NCBI GenBank assembly: GCA_963971305.1
Contig: OZ020309.1
Span: forward strand, 8,487,001 to 8,551,000
DNA length: 64,000 bases
Direction: 5' to 3'
Source of the DNA: Arcuatula senhousia
Taxonomy: Eukaryota > Mollusca > Bivalvia > Mytilida > Mytilidae
Shown here piece after piece: positions 26,501 through 35,908 of the stretch (position 1 is its first letter; each line of letters opens with the position of its first letter). Both the position numbers and the translations under genes were made by a program. The notes below the pieces were generated by a model that saw only the letters and a program-made list of their open reading frames with translations, searched no databases and was not told the origin of the DNA.

Positions 26501-29500
26501 ATTTTATTTTAACCAAAACCAAACTCATAACTATTTATTTTACGGTAGACACCATGTACTCATAGATAAATATGGGATTTCTATCTCTCAGATGAGTGCA
26601 GATGTCGGTTTGTCATAGGGTTTTGTTTTGTCTTCCTTTACCGGATTTGACACACTGAATTGGAAAGTGGCAGCGCGGCGGGTGTGCTATAGCAGGCAGG
26701 AACCGCTTACTCTTCCGGAGCACCCGAGTTCACTCTTGTTACGACTTGAGTTCGCGTTGTTGATTTCTGTTCGGTTGTTTTTATGTTTTGTGTTTCCTTG
26801 TGCTGTTCTTGTTCATGTTTACCGGTTTTGTCGTTGCCTTTTCGGACTTTTGACACTAGAATGCCCCTTTGGTGCCTCTGCTTATTGAAAATAAGAATTT
26901 TTCTAATGCATTTACTATATATCTGTGCAAAGTTTCATGCAGCTAGTTTTCTTCCTTCGTGGAAAAGTAAATAAAATTAAGCATGATGATTTACCTTCTT
27001 AAGAGCGGATAAGCGGACAGTCAGACGGACAACGGACCTGACTACTTTTATAGGAAAAACTACCGGTAATACAAAGTATCAATGTTTTAGTAAATTGTTT
27101 CACAATCTTTTGAACTGGTTCTTTATGATTGACCGTTCAACTCTTACCCGTCAGGTGTCCACAATTCCTCACAAATATCTGACCCTATACATGTATCTAA
27201 TGTAGATATCACAGCATCTCCTATAGGTACAGTTTTCTACATGTAGAAAAAAAAATATTAATAAATTTTATAGTTCTAAGATACAAAAGGACACTTTTCC
27301 TGAAAACTTCCAATTTTATGACCTAAAAGGCAAATAATATTGATCTCTGTTAACGATAAGTATTCAGCGTTGCCAAACAAACAACAACAAAGGAAAGAAG
27401 GAAATTTAGGGGATTTGTGAATGACCAGGGGCTGATCTAGAAGGGACAGAGCCTCCTTTTGCCAGTCAGGGCCCCCTCCCCCATTTTTGAGATTTCTGGA
27501 TCGCCACTGATGGCCAGATTTTCCTTCCGGAAAAAAAGAAAAGAAGAAACTTTTGACCTGAAACTATATATGTAGACACACCTGTCCTGTTATTTCCTGT
27601 ATCGTCCTGGGTAAGAAATAGTCTTCTATCTGTTTGGGTTTTCCCCATGCTGTAAACCATCTTGGCTCCCTGTAATTTCCGTCATTAGCCAGTGCCATTT
27701 TCGGTCGTATTAACAAGACTTTCCTATAACATATTAAGGCAGAATAAGTGTACATGACACAACCTACATAATATATAAATGGTAATTCAGAAATCCACAA
27801 ATGCTGGAAACAGACAGCAGCCTTCAATGTGACCAGTGGTCGCTGAATACAGAATACGTGTATGAAGCTCAGCAAAGAAGTTGTACCAGTGAAACTTCAA
27901 TCGTCAACGGAGCGACCCGTGCGGGTTCCGGGTGGCAAATAGGCTAGAAGCAGCGAACAGCTTGTCGGTAAATGTCCACTTAAGAGCGTCAGAAACATGA
28001 CATCGGTGTCAGGCCGGTTTGCCCACGAAGGGACTGGGATGGGTGACTCGGTTGGTTGAATGGGGATAATAATGAATGCGGGGGTCGTCAGACTATAATG
28101 CAGAAAACCTGACCACAAACCATTGTGGTGCACCGTGTAGGATAAAATGTCCAATGTTCCTCACACGTTAAAGAACCCTACTGCAGGTCTCGATAAGAGA
28201 AGAACCGTAGATTTTCCATGCAGGAGACTAAATTGTAAGTCCCTACCCATCACTTCTTTTTGCTAATACGCACTTGTAACCTTTATACGCAGGATATGAA
28301 AATTCGGGAAGGAAAGGTTAAAATTAACATATTTTGCTACAGATCTGAAATTTTACACGGTAATAAAGGGGATTTGCATAGTAAAATGTTATGGAAATCA
28401 GTCAAATTTATTTACCACTTACTTGTTGAGAAAGAAGACTCTACAGTTGTATGCAATGTTTTTGTGCATTACAGGCCTGAAACAAAATTATTATTGCAGA
28501 CATGTCAAAATAAAACTGGACAAATAATATGAAGATATCTTGAAACTTTTCTGCCCTTACAAATTTGATTTTATAATAACATAGTCCTCTACAAAATAAA
28601 CACCCGAATGTTAACAGAATATACTTCATTTGGCAGCATTTGAAATAAAATAATTGGAACGTAGAATAAAAATGTACTAAAACCCTAAATAAAAAGTTCT
28701 ATATGGAATCAAAAGCTAGTGCCATATGAGCTGCCAAGTGAAAAATGGTGTTTAAAACATTTTTGTATTTGAACAATAACTTTTTATGAAACATACGATT
28801 AAATTGATCATTTCTTTTGGCCATGCCGATTCTAAATGTATACCATCCCATCTTACTTAAAGGGGTACAGAACACCTATGGGAGATAACTCCAAAACATC
28901 AGTTGAACGTTTTAGTCAGGCAAATTCGTTCAAAAATAAAGCTAAATAGCAAATGTTGAAAATCCATTATTTTCAATGAAATATTTCCAAAAGAAATCTA
29001 CGGTTAGATTTCTTAAGATTAAGAGCGGAAATTTTTATTTTGTTAAAGAAAATTCTTTTATAAAGTTTGAAGAAAACTAATAGACACATTTCTATTTTTG
29101 TCTAGGTGTTTGGTACCACCTAAATCTTTTTTGTTTATTGTGCTTTGTAAGAACTGCTTTCTTTTTTTGAAGTAACATTAAGCTTACATTCCCACATCAC
29201 ATAGAATATCTTGGGCTACAGGAGATGTCAATATCTTGGACAAACTCTGCCACGAATGTAAAAATGTGTCACCTTCTAAGAAATGGTCTGCACACCCATA
29301 GCCACTGAAATGAAGATAGTTTCGAATATCATCACATTCACTGAACTTCTCAATCCTTTATGATATCAATAGTCTTACAGAATTTGGACCAATTCCTCCC
29401 CGTGGTGGAAGATGGGCACTGAGCAGGCACTGCTCCAGCGACAAAAAAAACATACTCTAGATCAGCTAACACTTGCGGGATTGTGTCATGGGCTGGACGA

Positions 29501-30803
29501 TCCATGGCACACAGCTTGAGAAAAAGTTGCAGCAGAGGGGCATTCCCCTAGAGTCTCATGACTATAAAACCCCATCATCATTATGATATCAATACTTTTG
29601 TGTAAAATCTTGATATATATATATATTTTTTAAAATGCATTAATCACGCCCGGGAAACTCGCAAGTCGCAACCAAATATTGGAACCCGGAAATACTCTAT
29701 AAGAAATACTGATAATTCTTCTGTCTGGCATACATGTATAGTTGTATGTATCAAGGCGCACTCTAGATACTTTTTGATTCTTTCGAATCGAGCTTCTTAT
29801 AAGGATTCCTTATAGAAATCAATTTTTAAAAAAAAACAAAAACAGTTTATTTTGGTTATGCTGTATATCGATATTTAAAAGATTAATCTCTCATCAGCAG
29901 CATTTGACCAAAGCATGTTTCAAAATAAAATGTTCCAAGGTGGGTTTCAATAATTTGAACTGTAAATTTATAAATGCCATATATACATATATCAAGGAGT
30001 ATGCATTTTATATTTGTCTGAATTGCATTTAATTGTATAAGAACTTTATGTTAAGTTTACCATATCTCAAGCTCCGGTCCGATTCTGTATGTTGCCCCTT
30101 GTTCTTTTGCACGCTGAATACCTAATAACAAAAAAAATGACCGTGAAAGGATATTGATTCCCTAAACAAGAAGTAGGAGAACTACGAGCCCAACAGTTGC
30201 TTGGGACGTACAATTTGATTTTCACATATCTACATATCTTATAAAGTTTTCAAAACTTAAGGACTTTGGAAAAAAATTATCGAAGAAAAAAGAATATTAC
30301 TCCCACATGAGTCGTCCGATCTTTTAAATTTTAATTTTCAGGGGGGAGGGTATACCTGAAGATACTGATCATTACTTCTACTTCACCAGAACTGTGACCG
30401 GCTTTGAGCTATTGGCTAAATTCTGCATTTTGGCCCTATGTTATGGTTTTAGTCACGGCGGCTAAGTTTTGTACCACTTATGCTAATAAACAATCATACC
30501 AAGTTCGGTTGAAATAAAACTTATGTTATCAGAATAGTTAACGTTTGGAAAAAGTTTACAGACGATGGACGCCAAGCAATGGCACTAGCTCATAATATAA
30601 CTGGTTACTAATAAAAATATATGTCGAAATTATATTTATTCATATCACAGATATCACAACTAAAGGAAATTTAGATATAGCTTTCACCTTCCTTTAAAAA
30701 ATAATAATTTTTGCTTACTTTCAATTATTCTGGATAAGTTTCCGTCAAAATCCATAGCCCATTGATTAAGGGTGCATGTTGCCAATGTCGCTGTCCGTCC
30801 CAT
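5595..30803 (-). CDS. NADSYN1: Glutamine-dependent NAD+ synthetase, 19 coding exons
   Basis: This enzyme amidates nicotinic acid adenine dinucleotide to NAD+, using ammonia released from glutamine by its own N-terminal domain; it acts in the cytosol. Coding exons in transcript order: 30803-30719, 30121-30061, 29304-29188, 28476-28423, 27723-27582, 27236-27148, 26136-26019, 24976-24845, 24321-24247, 23701-23580, 23160-23009, 20518-20350, 19364-19229, 14860-14754, 14160-14029, 11058-10989, 8959-8831, 7077-6901, 5969-5595. All junctions are AG/GT and phases close to 813 codons plus stop. The start is the [10 protein letters not shown] methionine, matching the family N-terminus. The human enzyme is about 706 residues; the excess is a C-terminal tail. 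Exon 10 has a second in-frame acceptor 6 bases downstream (start at 23695). Recognition is by direct similarity to the animal family; gene identity is very secure, individual splice sites are inferred. Confidence 0.95.
6120..6901 (-). repeat. NADSYN1 intron 18 minisatellite built from the exon 18 donor junction
   Basis: The last 21 bases of exon 18, ending GTAGATATACAG|GT, recur about 20 times downstream in the intron as units of 31-33 bp: an exon-end copy plus about 11 intronic bases (GTAACTCAGTA). Copies near the exon are closest; they decay towards 6120. At about 6510-6580 a longer stretch matches more of exon 18, including codons for [11 protein letters not shown], then a stop. Most units keep CAG|GTAA, so the intron contains many potential 5' splice sites. 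Confidence 0.8.
7301..7675. repeat. Perfect inverted repeat, 169-bp arms, 37-bp loop
   Basis: Bases 7301-7469 and 7507-7675 are exact reverse complements with no mismatch found on reading through. The loop is 7470-7506. Each arm holds CTGATGA-A-GAAATC-TTGT-GATTTC-GAAA, a hammerhead-like motif with one unpaired A. It lies in NADSYN1 intron 17, so the pre-mRNA could form a long perfect double-stranded hairpin. Confidence 0.85.
8740..8830 (-). repeat. Partial tandem copy of NADSYN1 exon 17 in intron 17
   Basis: Directly after the exon 17 donor, the intron repeats the 3' part of the exon. Exon 17 reads [20 protein letters not shown]; the copy reads [20 protein letters not shown], ending GAGCAG with the donor changed to GATGAT. 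It is diverged and has no acceptor, so it is a decayed duplicate rather than a used exon. Confidence 0.8.
9240..9812. repeat. Tandemly duplicated MITE-like segment
   Basis: The phrase GACTACCCAGCAATG ... CAACTTGGGTAAAATGTG occurs at about 9247 and 9543, each followed by an element starting ACTGTAAACGT and ending with inverted TACGTACATACAGTAT or a close variant; copies at about 9337-9505 and 9618-9812. CGCGAAAATA near the ends matches the inverted TATTTTCGCG of the first copy. A unit of roughly 300 bp containing a MITE was duplicated in NADSYN1 intron 16. Confidence 0.55.
9861..11035 (-). repeat. 47-bp minisatellite, 25 copies, built from the NADSYN1 exon 16 donor junction
   Basis: On the minus strand each unit is GAG + TTAGAACCATTAGTGGATGA + CCAGCTAGCACAAACAGATGAG + GT, i.e. 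the coding end of exon 16 ([15 protein letters not shown]) plus the first intron bases. The word CTCATCTG starts at 9861 and at 10989, the true exon end, 1128 bp or exactly 24 periods apart, giving 25 copies without net indel. Most copies keep GAG|GTGAGT; a few have GTAAGT, some have lost the GT. Reading past a donor meets TAG within three codons. Confidence 0.9.
11290..12235 (-). mobile_element. Penelope-like reverse transcriptase fragment, 3' end
   Basis: The minus strand shows a decayed RT segment with [33 protein letters not shown] and [15 protein letters not shown], interrupted by stops and a frameshift, followed by the element 3' end (GCAGGCAGGAACAG ... TTTCGGACTTTTACATTCGG). The YIDD palm motif and the CSNIP...IRYS region place it with Penelope-like RTs by resemblance. 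It sits in NADSYN1 intron 15. Description only; it is inactive. Confidence 0.75.
12285..12425 (+). mobile_element. Penelope-like element 3'-end fragment
   Basis: Matches the terminal sequence of the RT-bearing copies: GTTGATTTCTGTTAGG ... TTTGGACTTTTGACATTC ... TTGGTGCCTCTTTGC, in plus orientation. Confidence 0.65.
12735..13648 (+). repeat. Array of five 157-169-bp units ending in GGAC repeats and a hairpin
   Basis: Units starting AACAGGAAGTAGAT recur near 12771, 12928, 13097, 13265 and 13432, each containing CCAAGTTTCAAATCAT and GAGAAAAGCTTGACGG. The array ends in CGTACGGACGGACGTA-type repeats and a hairpin with arms AATGCCCCC and GGGGGCATT (about 13611-13645). TGTCCATGGGACA marks the left end. 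Located in NADSYN1 intron 15. Confidence 0.7.
14330..14525 (+). repeat. Dispersed repeat, sister of 15405-15600
   Basis: Both copies share ATGCTGTATA, CATTGGAAG, GAACGAAAGTACT/CGAAAAGTACT, AAAGTTC-AACAGGAA and ATC-CGACCAT in the same order and orientation, about 1.08 kb apart. Unknown class. Confidence 0.55.
14935..15190 (+). mobile_element. Penelope-like element 3'-end fragment
   Basis: Contains GCTATAGCAGGCAGGAACCA, GAGCACCTGAGTTTAC, GGTTTTGTCTCTGG, GGACTTTGACATTCGGATG and CCTCTGCCTCTGCTTC, the 3' end shared with the RT-bearing copies. In NADSYN1 intron 13, next to exon 14. Confidence 0.7.
15797..19165 (+). mobile_element. AGCTCACC-ended repeat element carrying a TTAA insertion
   Basis: The left end, AGAGGCTCCCAAGAGCCT then CGCTCACCTG, and the right end, AGCTCACATGGACC-TTC-GGTCCAGGTGAGCT, both fold as hairpins. 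Inside are diverged units with GGGCCATAACTCC, GTAGATCTTGA, GAGTTATTTGCAAAAAACTG and AGCCATGG-GGCCAT, then (GACGACG)n. The same ends occur at 47485-48552 and, inverted, at 60008-62020. Without the 16780-18607 insertion it would be about 1.5 kb. Lies in NADSYN1 intron 13. Confidence 0.75.
16780..18607. mobile_element. 1.83-kb non-autonomous DNA element with 20-bp TIRs and TTAA target duplication
   Basis: Ends AGTGTAAGTTCGCGATTTTT and its exact inverse form terminal inverted repeats. TTAA flanks both ends (16776-16779, 18608-18611). A sister unit at 16268 reads GACGCTTTAAGGGCC uninterrupted, which is the pre-insertion site. No transposase ORF is evident inside; a short three-fold degenerate repeat (ACACAGGAAAC ... 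CCTGTGGTGC) lies at 17890-18060. TTAA preference is typical of piggyBac-type elements, though the TIR is not classical. Confidence 0.85.
19628..20115 (+). repeat. Fragment with two AACAGGAAGTAGA-type units and GGAC repeats
   Basis: Contains AACAGGAAGTAGATGCATGA, TGACCTGGAAAGG twice, AAATTTGAAA-CAA-CCCTT motifs and ends GGACGAACGGACGGACAGAC. It resembles the 12735-13648 array in architecture. In NADSYN1 intron 12; 20130-20270 is a decayed piece of the AGCTCACC-ended family. Confidence 0.5.
20525..22650 (-). mobile_element. Degenerate Penelope-like reverse transcriptase copy
   Basis: Minus-strand reading with several frame breaks shows, in order, [52 protein letters not shown]...[28 protein letters not shown] sequence, [41 protein letters not shown] and [15 protein letters not shown], then the standard 3' end. 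Stops and frameshifts make it inactive. The 3' end lies immediately before the acceptor of NADSYN1 exon 12. Family assignment is by resemblance of the palm and the region after it. Confidence 0.75.
25490..25560 (+). mobile_element. Degenerate hammerhead-like element end
   Basis: CTTATGAGTCTTGAAAAGACGAAACG then AATAAAATTTATTG resembles the end of the 2104-2360 element, with one core base changed (CTGATGA to CTTATGA). Lies in NADSYN1 intron 7. Confidence 0.4.
26540..26890 (+). mobile_element. Penelope-like element 3' end, 5'-truncated
   Basis: Reads ATATGGGATTTCTATCTCTC, GATGTCGGTTTGTCATAGGG, GCTATAGCAGGCAGGAACCG, GAGTTCGCGTTGTTGATTTC, TTTTCGGACTTTTGACAC and GGTGCCTCTGCTTA, well preserved. In NADSYN1 intron 6. 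Confidence 0.7.
27426..27515. repeat. GGATC-palindromic MITE-like fragment
   Basis: G-rich/C-rich element between GGGGCTGATCTAGAAGG and TTCTGGATCGCCACTGATGG, similar in layout to the elements at 36208-36373 and 49805-49950. Just downstream of NADSYN1 exon 5. Confidence 0.4.
27895..28255. repeat. Probable dispersed repeat in NADSYN1 intron 4
   Basis: Contains CCTCACACGTTAAAGAACCC and other words that recur in short form in the SINE-like copies at 54690-55035. An ORF of 85 codons here has no protein-family resemblance I can support. Confidence 0.35.
30140..30600 (+). repeat. Decayed AGCTCACC-family fragment
   Basis: Shares ACTCCCACATGAGTCG, GAAGATACTGATCA, TTTGAGCTATTGGC, GGCCCTATGTTATGG, ACCAAGTTCGGTTGAA and GGACGCCAAGCAATGGCACT with the 15797-19165 element. 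In NADSYN1 intron 1. Confidence 0.55.
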
Positions 30804-32937
30804 GGTAGAGTTGAATGGTAGTTCTACGATTTTGTAGACACAAACGCCCTTAACGACAGTTGTAGTAATTAACATGCAGTATTAAAGCGCTGAAAAAGGT
30901 TTCAAGCCAAAACTATGGATAAAAAAACCCACAAAAAGTAATATAACATGTACATTCGAAATCCTATTATGTAATTTCCACGCGTGCACACGATTTGGCA
31001 TAATTATATATATTTTTGTGTACTTTTTTCCAGCTAAATATAAATGATACATTAACATTTAGGTGCATGCATATTCATATTAAAACATCACGTTTGAAAT
31101 TTTAATGCATTCAAATACATTTACAAATTTTGATCTTCCTGGAGAGTTAATATTTAATTCATGTTCATGGTTTGTTAAATATGCACGATACAGTAAATTC
31201 GGATAATCGGTTATCTGCATGCATATATTATTTTGATTGATTTTTATTTTGAAACCACTGAGAGTACACAAGCCTGGTCGTCAGACTTATCGGACACGAA
31301 TTCAACCAATACATTTTTTTTCAATTATTGAATTTTTCGATTATCTAAATTAAAAATTGCTAAAACAGCAGGTATATTTTTTTTACAACAGTGACAGACT
31401 TCGACTTTTTTTAATAGGAAAATAGATAAAATGTTAGGCAACAGATTATCATTAAACTGTTGTCTACCTTTTCCTCCTTTTGTCCCTTTATTTGTTACGT
31501 TGTACATCGTAAATCTATTTGGACTGTCTTCAGATTTCCAGCGTTAACGATCGATAGCCGGAAAACCAAATGAACTCAGTTATTATGAATTGAAGGATAT
31601 TATAGGAAAGATTTCACATAAAACTAAATAATTGTTAATTCGTGTCCTTGTTCAACTTGTGACGTTTGATTTGGTCTAAATGGGCTTCGGTAATAGACCG
31701 AAACATTCAGCAACTTTGGCAGAATAAAGTTTTCATAACAAATCTTTCTATGATACTGAGAAAAATAATGTATTAAAAATAAAACAACAATCCTGATAAA
31801 AGTAAAGCTCTTTGCAGATTTCGCATATCAGCCCATCGACTACAAATTGAATTAGGGCATTTCTCTAATTATTGATCACCTAGGTTTGAGAGAACTTGTA
31901 CAAACTGTTCTTCTGGTGATGTTTAGGATGAAACACACTTTGTTTGTAGTTTTTTTTTTCAAATTAAATAAAATTAAATATAGTTAAATTTAATTCGAAA
32001 CAAAAAGAAATATTTCATCTAATCTTATTGCCATTTCAACAAACATGCAAGTACCATGAATTTCACAAACACATATAGCTCTACAAATGATATTACAATT
32101 ATCACAAGAATATATTCAAATATGTTTCAGTTTGCATTTGACCTATGTGGATCATTTGACAAGCAATTATTTGCTTGAGATTCAAAGGTAAAGATTATAT
32201 GAATTGCGACAAAATCAACAACCAAGATATAGACTTTCTATATTTGTGCTTCGTTATTGATTATCAAAATTGGTAGGTTAGAGCCAAAACCCAATTTAAC
32301 CCCGCCATATTTTAAATGTGCCTGCCCTAGGCCAGGGATCTTTATCAAAGCTTATGTCTGTATTTCGTGCAATTAATGTTAATTGATTTATTTTTGGTAA
32401 AGAAGAGGGTCTGTCATTGCACTTTAGGATTGGGCTTGAATCACATCGAGCAGCGACCACTGGTCACATTGGAAGCTGCTGGCTGTTTTCCATTGTGGAT
32501 AAAAAAAAAATAAAATTGTCGTTTCGTGTACACTTATTCCACGTCTGATTATCTTCTATTTCTAAGCTTTTATTTTTTCAAAACCCATTCATGAGTATAT
32601 ATGTGAATAGTAAGAACTGAACAACAACAAAAAAACATTGAAAAAGGGATGACAAAACATATTTACATTCATATGTTGATTTAGCATTAAAATATATTTT
32701 TTTAATTTTTCACATTTAGATTTATTAACTAATAGTATGCAAGATATGAGATCTTTGTGAATATTTTATACCGTTTTGTCCCCCCCGGTCTATTTGTTTT
32801 ACATTTAAAGAGGAATAATTAGATTTTTTAATATAAATTTCAGATATCAAATTAAAAAAAAAAATCGAATACACTTAGAGTTATGTCCCTTTCAACTGTG
32901 TGTTTGTAAACTACGACAATTTTGAACCACGGAAAAA
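30804..32937. other. Divergent intergenic region between NADSYN1 and TATDN3
   Basis: About 2.1 kb, presumably holding both 5' UTRs and promoters. It contains a dispersed-repeat piece at 32440-32570 (GCTGGCTGTTTTCCATTGTG, CGTGTACACTTATTCCAC). No clear TATA or CCAAT architecture could be assigned. Confidence 0.5.
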
Positions 32938-34611
32938 ATGGAAATAGACGAAGTTTTACATGGATTTGTGGATTGTCATTGCCACCTTGCCGATGAAATG
33001 TTTGAAAAGGTAAATGTCTCCGGATTCCAAATTGAAATAATCGTTTCGAACTAATTAACAAGGGGATAATTTATTCAAAATAATAAACAACACAATTTAT
33101 TTAGTATTTAGTGGTTAAAGGGGAATTACTCTATTTGTCTTACAAAATATTGTGCAACGTAGATGTAAATATGTTAGTTCATGCATTATTGTTTTGGTTC
33201 AATATATTGTACTATTATGCCTCATGTGAGGCCTTTAATAAAATAAAAAAAGTTTCAAAAGTTTCAAGTCTGTGTAGGGAACAATTGATCTGTTTTTAAT
33301 CAGAGGCTAAATGAGGTACTTTTAAGAAGCTTTTTATGTACGATACTCATTCAACCTACAAGTTAACTACATGTCTATGATGTCTAACTTAATTTTTTTA
33401 ATTTTTTTTTGTCAGGCGTTTCTATATACATCTGCATGCAAGCTTGTTCTTGCGCTAAATATCGCCGGCCTCCATTTTTTGTCCCCCACCTCAACGCGGA
33501 GCGGGGATATAGACCGTCCGTCACACTTTTTTTCGTAACAGTTTTCTCAGCAACTATTAATCATAGGCTTTCGATATTTGGTATGCAGCCCATATGGTGG
33601 GATGCGCTTTCAGATCTGTCGGTCATCTACTTCTTGTTAAACGAATCGACTTATATTTTTCCCACTCAACGGATGGGGGACCTAGAATCTGTTATTGTTT
33701 ACTTTGGTGTTTGTGTTTAGTCTATAATTGTTTGTTAGTACATGTAGTATATAGAATATTTTCTTGATAATATAAGGGTCTTAAAAGGATAATATATTTT
33801 TTGTCTATGTCTCTGGTTTCTTGTTGAAGACAAACTTTATTATTATCTATATTTTTAGGATATTGGCAGCATTGTTAAAAGGGCAAAAGAGTCAAACTTG
33901 TCTGCTATAATTGTGGTTCCAATCGGTTTAGACGATTTCTCTAAGGTTCTCGAATTATCCGAAAAGTACGACGATATTTTAGTCCCATGTCTAGGAGTTC
34001 ATCCTGTCCAGAAAGGCGAAGAAGATCAAAGATGTGTCAATATGGCGGACATTGAACAGGCACTTCCGGTAATGGAGAAATTTGTTCATCGTCTTTGCGG
34101 CGTTGGAGAGGTTGGGCTTGATTTTCAACCTCGAATATGTAAAGAGCCAGAAAGCAAAGATAGACAAAGAGAAGTTTTAAAATTACAAGTAAAGTTTGCC
34201 AATGACAACAATTTACCATTGAATGTTCATTCACGTTCTGCTGGTAAACCGACGATTGCGGCTTTGAAAGAATTTGGCGCGAAAAATGTCGTCATGCATG
34301 CATTTGACGGTCGTCCGGCAGTTGCAATGGAAGGTGTAAAAGAAGGATTTTATTTTTCGATACCGCCTTCAATTATTCGAAGTGAGCAAGAAAAGTTGGT
34401 CAAACAAGTGCCTATAGAGAACATGTTGCTAGAAACTGACGCTCCTGGGCTAGGGCCTGAGAAAGGGGTAAGAAACGAGCCAGCAAATATTCATATATCC
34501 TGTGAATATATTGCAAAGGTGAAAAATATGGAAGTCAACGAAGTTAAGAGAATAACGACAGCTAATGCAATGAAACTATTTCCAAAGATTACGAAATTAA
34601 TAAAAAGATGA
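32938..34611 (+). CDS. TATDN3: TatD-family metal-dependent hydrolase/DNase, TATDN3 type
   Basis: Two coding exons, 32938-33009 and 33859-34611, give 274 residues, the usual length for animal TATDN3. The intron is GT-AG and phase 0. The metal-binding set of the TatD TIM barrel is complete: HxH (His14, His16) in VDCHCHL at the end of exon 1, Glu108 in GVGEVGLDF, His148 in LNVHSRSAGKP, His171 in VVMHAFDGRP and Asp218 in LLETDAPGLGPEKG. TatD proteins hydrolyse phosphodiester bonds in a metal-dependent way; the natural substrate of the TATDN3 branch is less certain. The start at 32938 is the first ATG in frame with HxH. The 849 bp intron contains a repeat at about 33405-33690. The gene is divergent from NADSYN1, about 2.1 kb away. 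Confidence 0.95.
33405..33690 (+). repeat. Short repeat with GTCCCCCACCTC / inverse end in the TATDN3 intron
   Basis: GTCCCCCACCTCAACG at the left and ATGGGGGACCTAG at the right are near-inverse; between them are GACCGTCCGTCAC and TTTCGATATTTGGTATGCAG, similar to the unit at 3171 (TTGATATTTGGTATGTAG). One-unit member of the same architectural class. Confidence 0.5.
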
Positions 34612-35100
34612 ATACATTTATTTTCTTTAAAGTGCTATGAAGTGTCTGAACATTATGATGTTTTACCTTTTAACAGCAAAAAAGTATTATTATATGGTTT
34701 TAGTTAAGTTAGTTTTGGTAAGCCATTTTAAAGAAAGTAAGTTTGGCGCGTTCGACTTTTACCGGAACTCGCTTACTAGGGGTGCACTTTCAGTGTATAC
34801 GCTAAAATGTGAGATGTGAAATCAGTGTACGCGATCCACACACAACTACGCGTACATAAATAAAAAAAGAAAGACCCCTTCCTGTACATATATATAGAAC
34901 CTCTAACATACGAGTGTTTTCATCGTACGGCACATTGATAGAGGGGAGCACGTCCTTGTGCTTTATGTAATCCATTCGTTTATTTGGTATACTTTGATAT
35001 TTCAGATAATAATTGAGCTGTTAAGTATACTTTTCAAGTTATCTAATTTGATAATTTATATGATTGACAAAGTAAGGAAGGGTCCTGTCTACAAAAATCT
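34612..35100. other. TATDN3 3' flank
   Basis: AT-rich; a candidate AATAAA at 34859. Nothing else recognised. Confidence 0.4.
34859..34864 (+). promoter_or_regulatory. Candidate polyadenylation signal of TATDN3
   Basis: AATAAA on the plus strand, about 250 bp after the TATDN3 stop codon, followed by an A-rich stretch. The region is AT-rich, so chance occurrence is possible. Confidence 0.35.
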
Positions 35101-35104
35101 ATTT

Positions 35105-35790
35105 TAACTAGAAAATGTATCATGAGCCACAGGATGGCCCTCTCAATCTTGAAATATCATTGACCCCCATGTGTATAACATGGGTTATGGACCTTAACCA
35201 AGAACGTAACCAAAGTTGTTCATGCATAAAATATAGTTCACAGTGACCTAATTTCTAGTGGGTGGTGAAGTCCTACCCAAGACCCATCTAGTGGTGAGAT
35301 ATCATTAACCTCCAACAACTAGTATCCAAGTAATGGACCTTAACCAAGAACAAAACCAAGTCATTCATGCATAAAATATAGGTCACAGTGACTTAATTTC
35401 TAGTGGGTGGTGTCATCCTATCCAAGACATATCTAGTGACCCCAACATCTAGTATCCGAGTAATGGACCTTAACCGAGAACTTAACCAAAGTCATTCATG
35501 CATAAAATATAGGTCACAGTGACCTAATTTCTAGTGGGCGGTGTAGCCCTACCCAAGACCTATCTAGTGGTGAAATATCATTGACCACCAACATCTAATG
35601 TCCAAGCTATGGACCTTAACGAAGAACTTAAAGTTGTTCATGCATAAAATATAGGTCACAGTGACCTAATTTCTAGTGGGCGGTGTAGCCCTACCCAAGA
35701 CCTATCTAGTGGTGAAATACCATTGACCCCCAATATCTAGTATCCGAGTAAGGGATCTTAACCAAGAACTAAACCAAAGTGCCATAATAT
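35105..35790. repeat. Tandem array, about four to five units of 130-150 bp
   Basis: Words GCATAAAATATAGGTCACAG, CCTAATTTCTAGTGGG, CCTACCCAAGACC, TATCATTGACC and GGACCTTAACCAAGAAC recur in order. The array ends just downstream of the UCP copy A polyadenylation signal. Confidence 0.6.
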
Positions 35791-35838
35791 TTTAGATATA
35801 TACAATGTATTAAGCCAACATAAATCTAGTTTTCGTCA

Positions 35839-35844
35839 TTTATT
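35839..35844 (-). promoter_or_regulatory. Polyadenylation signal of UCP copy A
   Basis: AATAAA on the minus strand, about 65 bp past the stop codon of copy A. Position is suitable; cleavage site not visible. Confidence 0.45.
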
Positions 35845-35908
35845 ATAATGCTTGACAAAACAACCCTAAATAAAAACAAATATATTATTACTATTATCAA
35901 TATATAAA

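Larger units (their letters stand above)
24247..30803 (-). other. NADSYN1: NADSYN1 exons 1-9: glutaminase (nitrilase-type) domain
   Basis: Residues 1 to about 291 form the carbon-nitrogen hydrolase domain that releases ammonia from glutamine. The Glu-Lys-Cys catalytic triad is visible: Glu45 in IGPELEICGYG, with the Cys49 codon split between exons 2 and 3; Lys114 in [15 protein letters not shown]; Cys169 in [13 protein letters not shown]. Exon 7 carries [16 protein letters not shown] and exon 8 carries [15 protein letters not shown], both typical of animal NAD synthetases. Exon 9 encodes [10 protein letters not shown]. No triad residue is missing, so this half looks functional. Confidence 0.93.

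Noticed and set aside
27897..28154. 85-codon minus ORF
   Set aside because: In a NADSYN1 intron, composition like a dispersed repeat, no family recognised.
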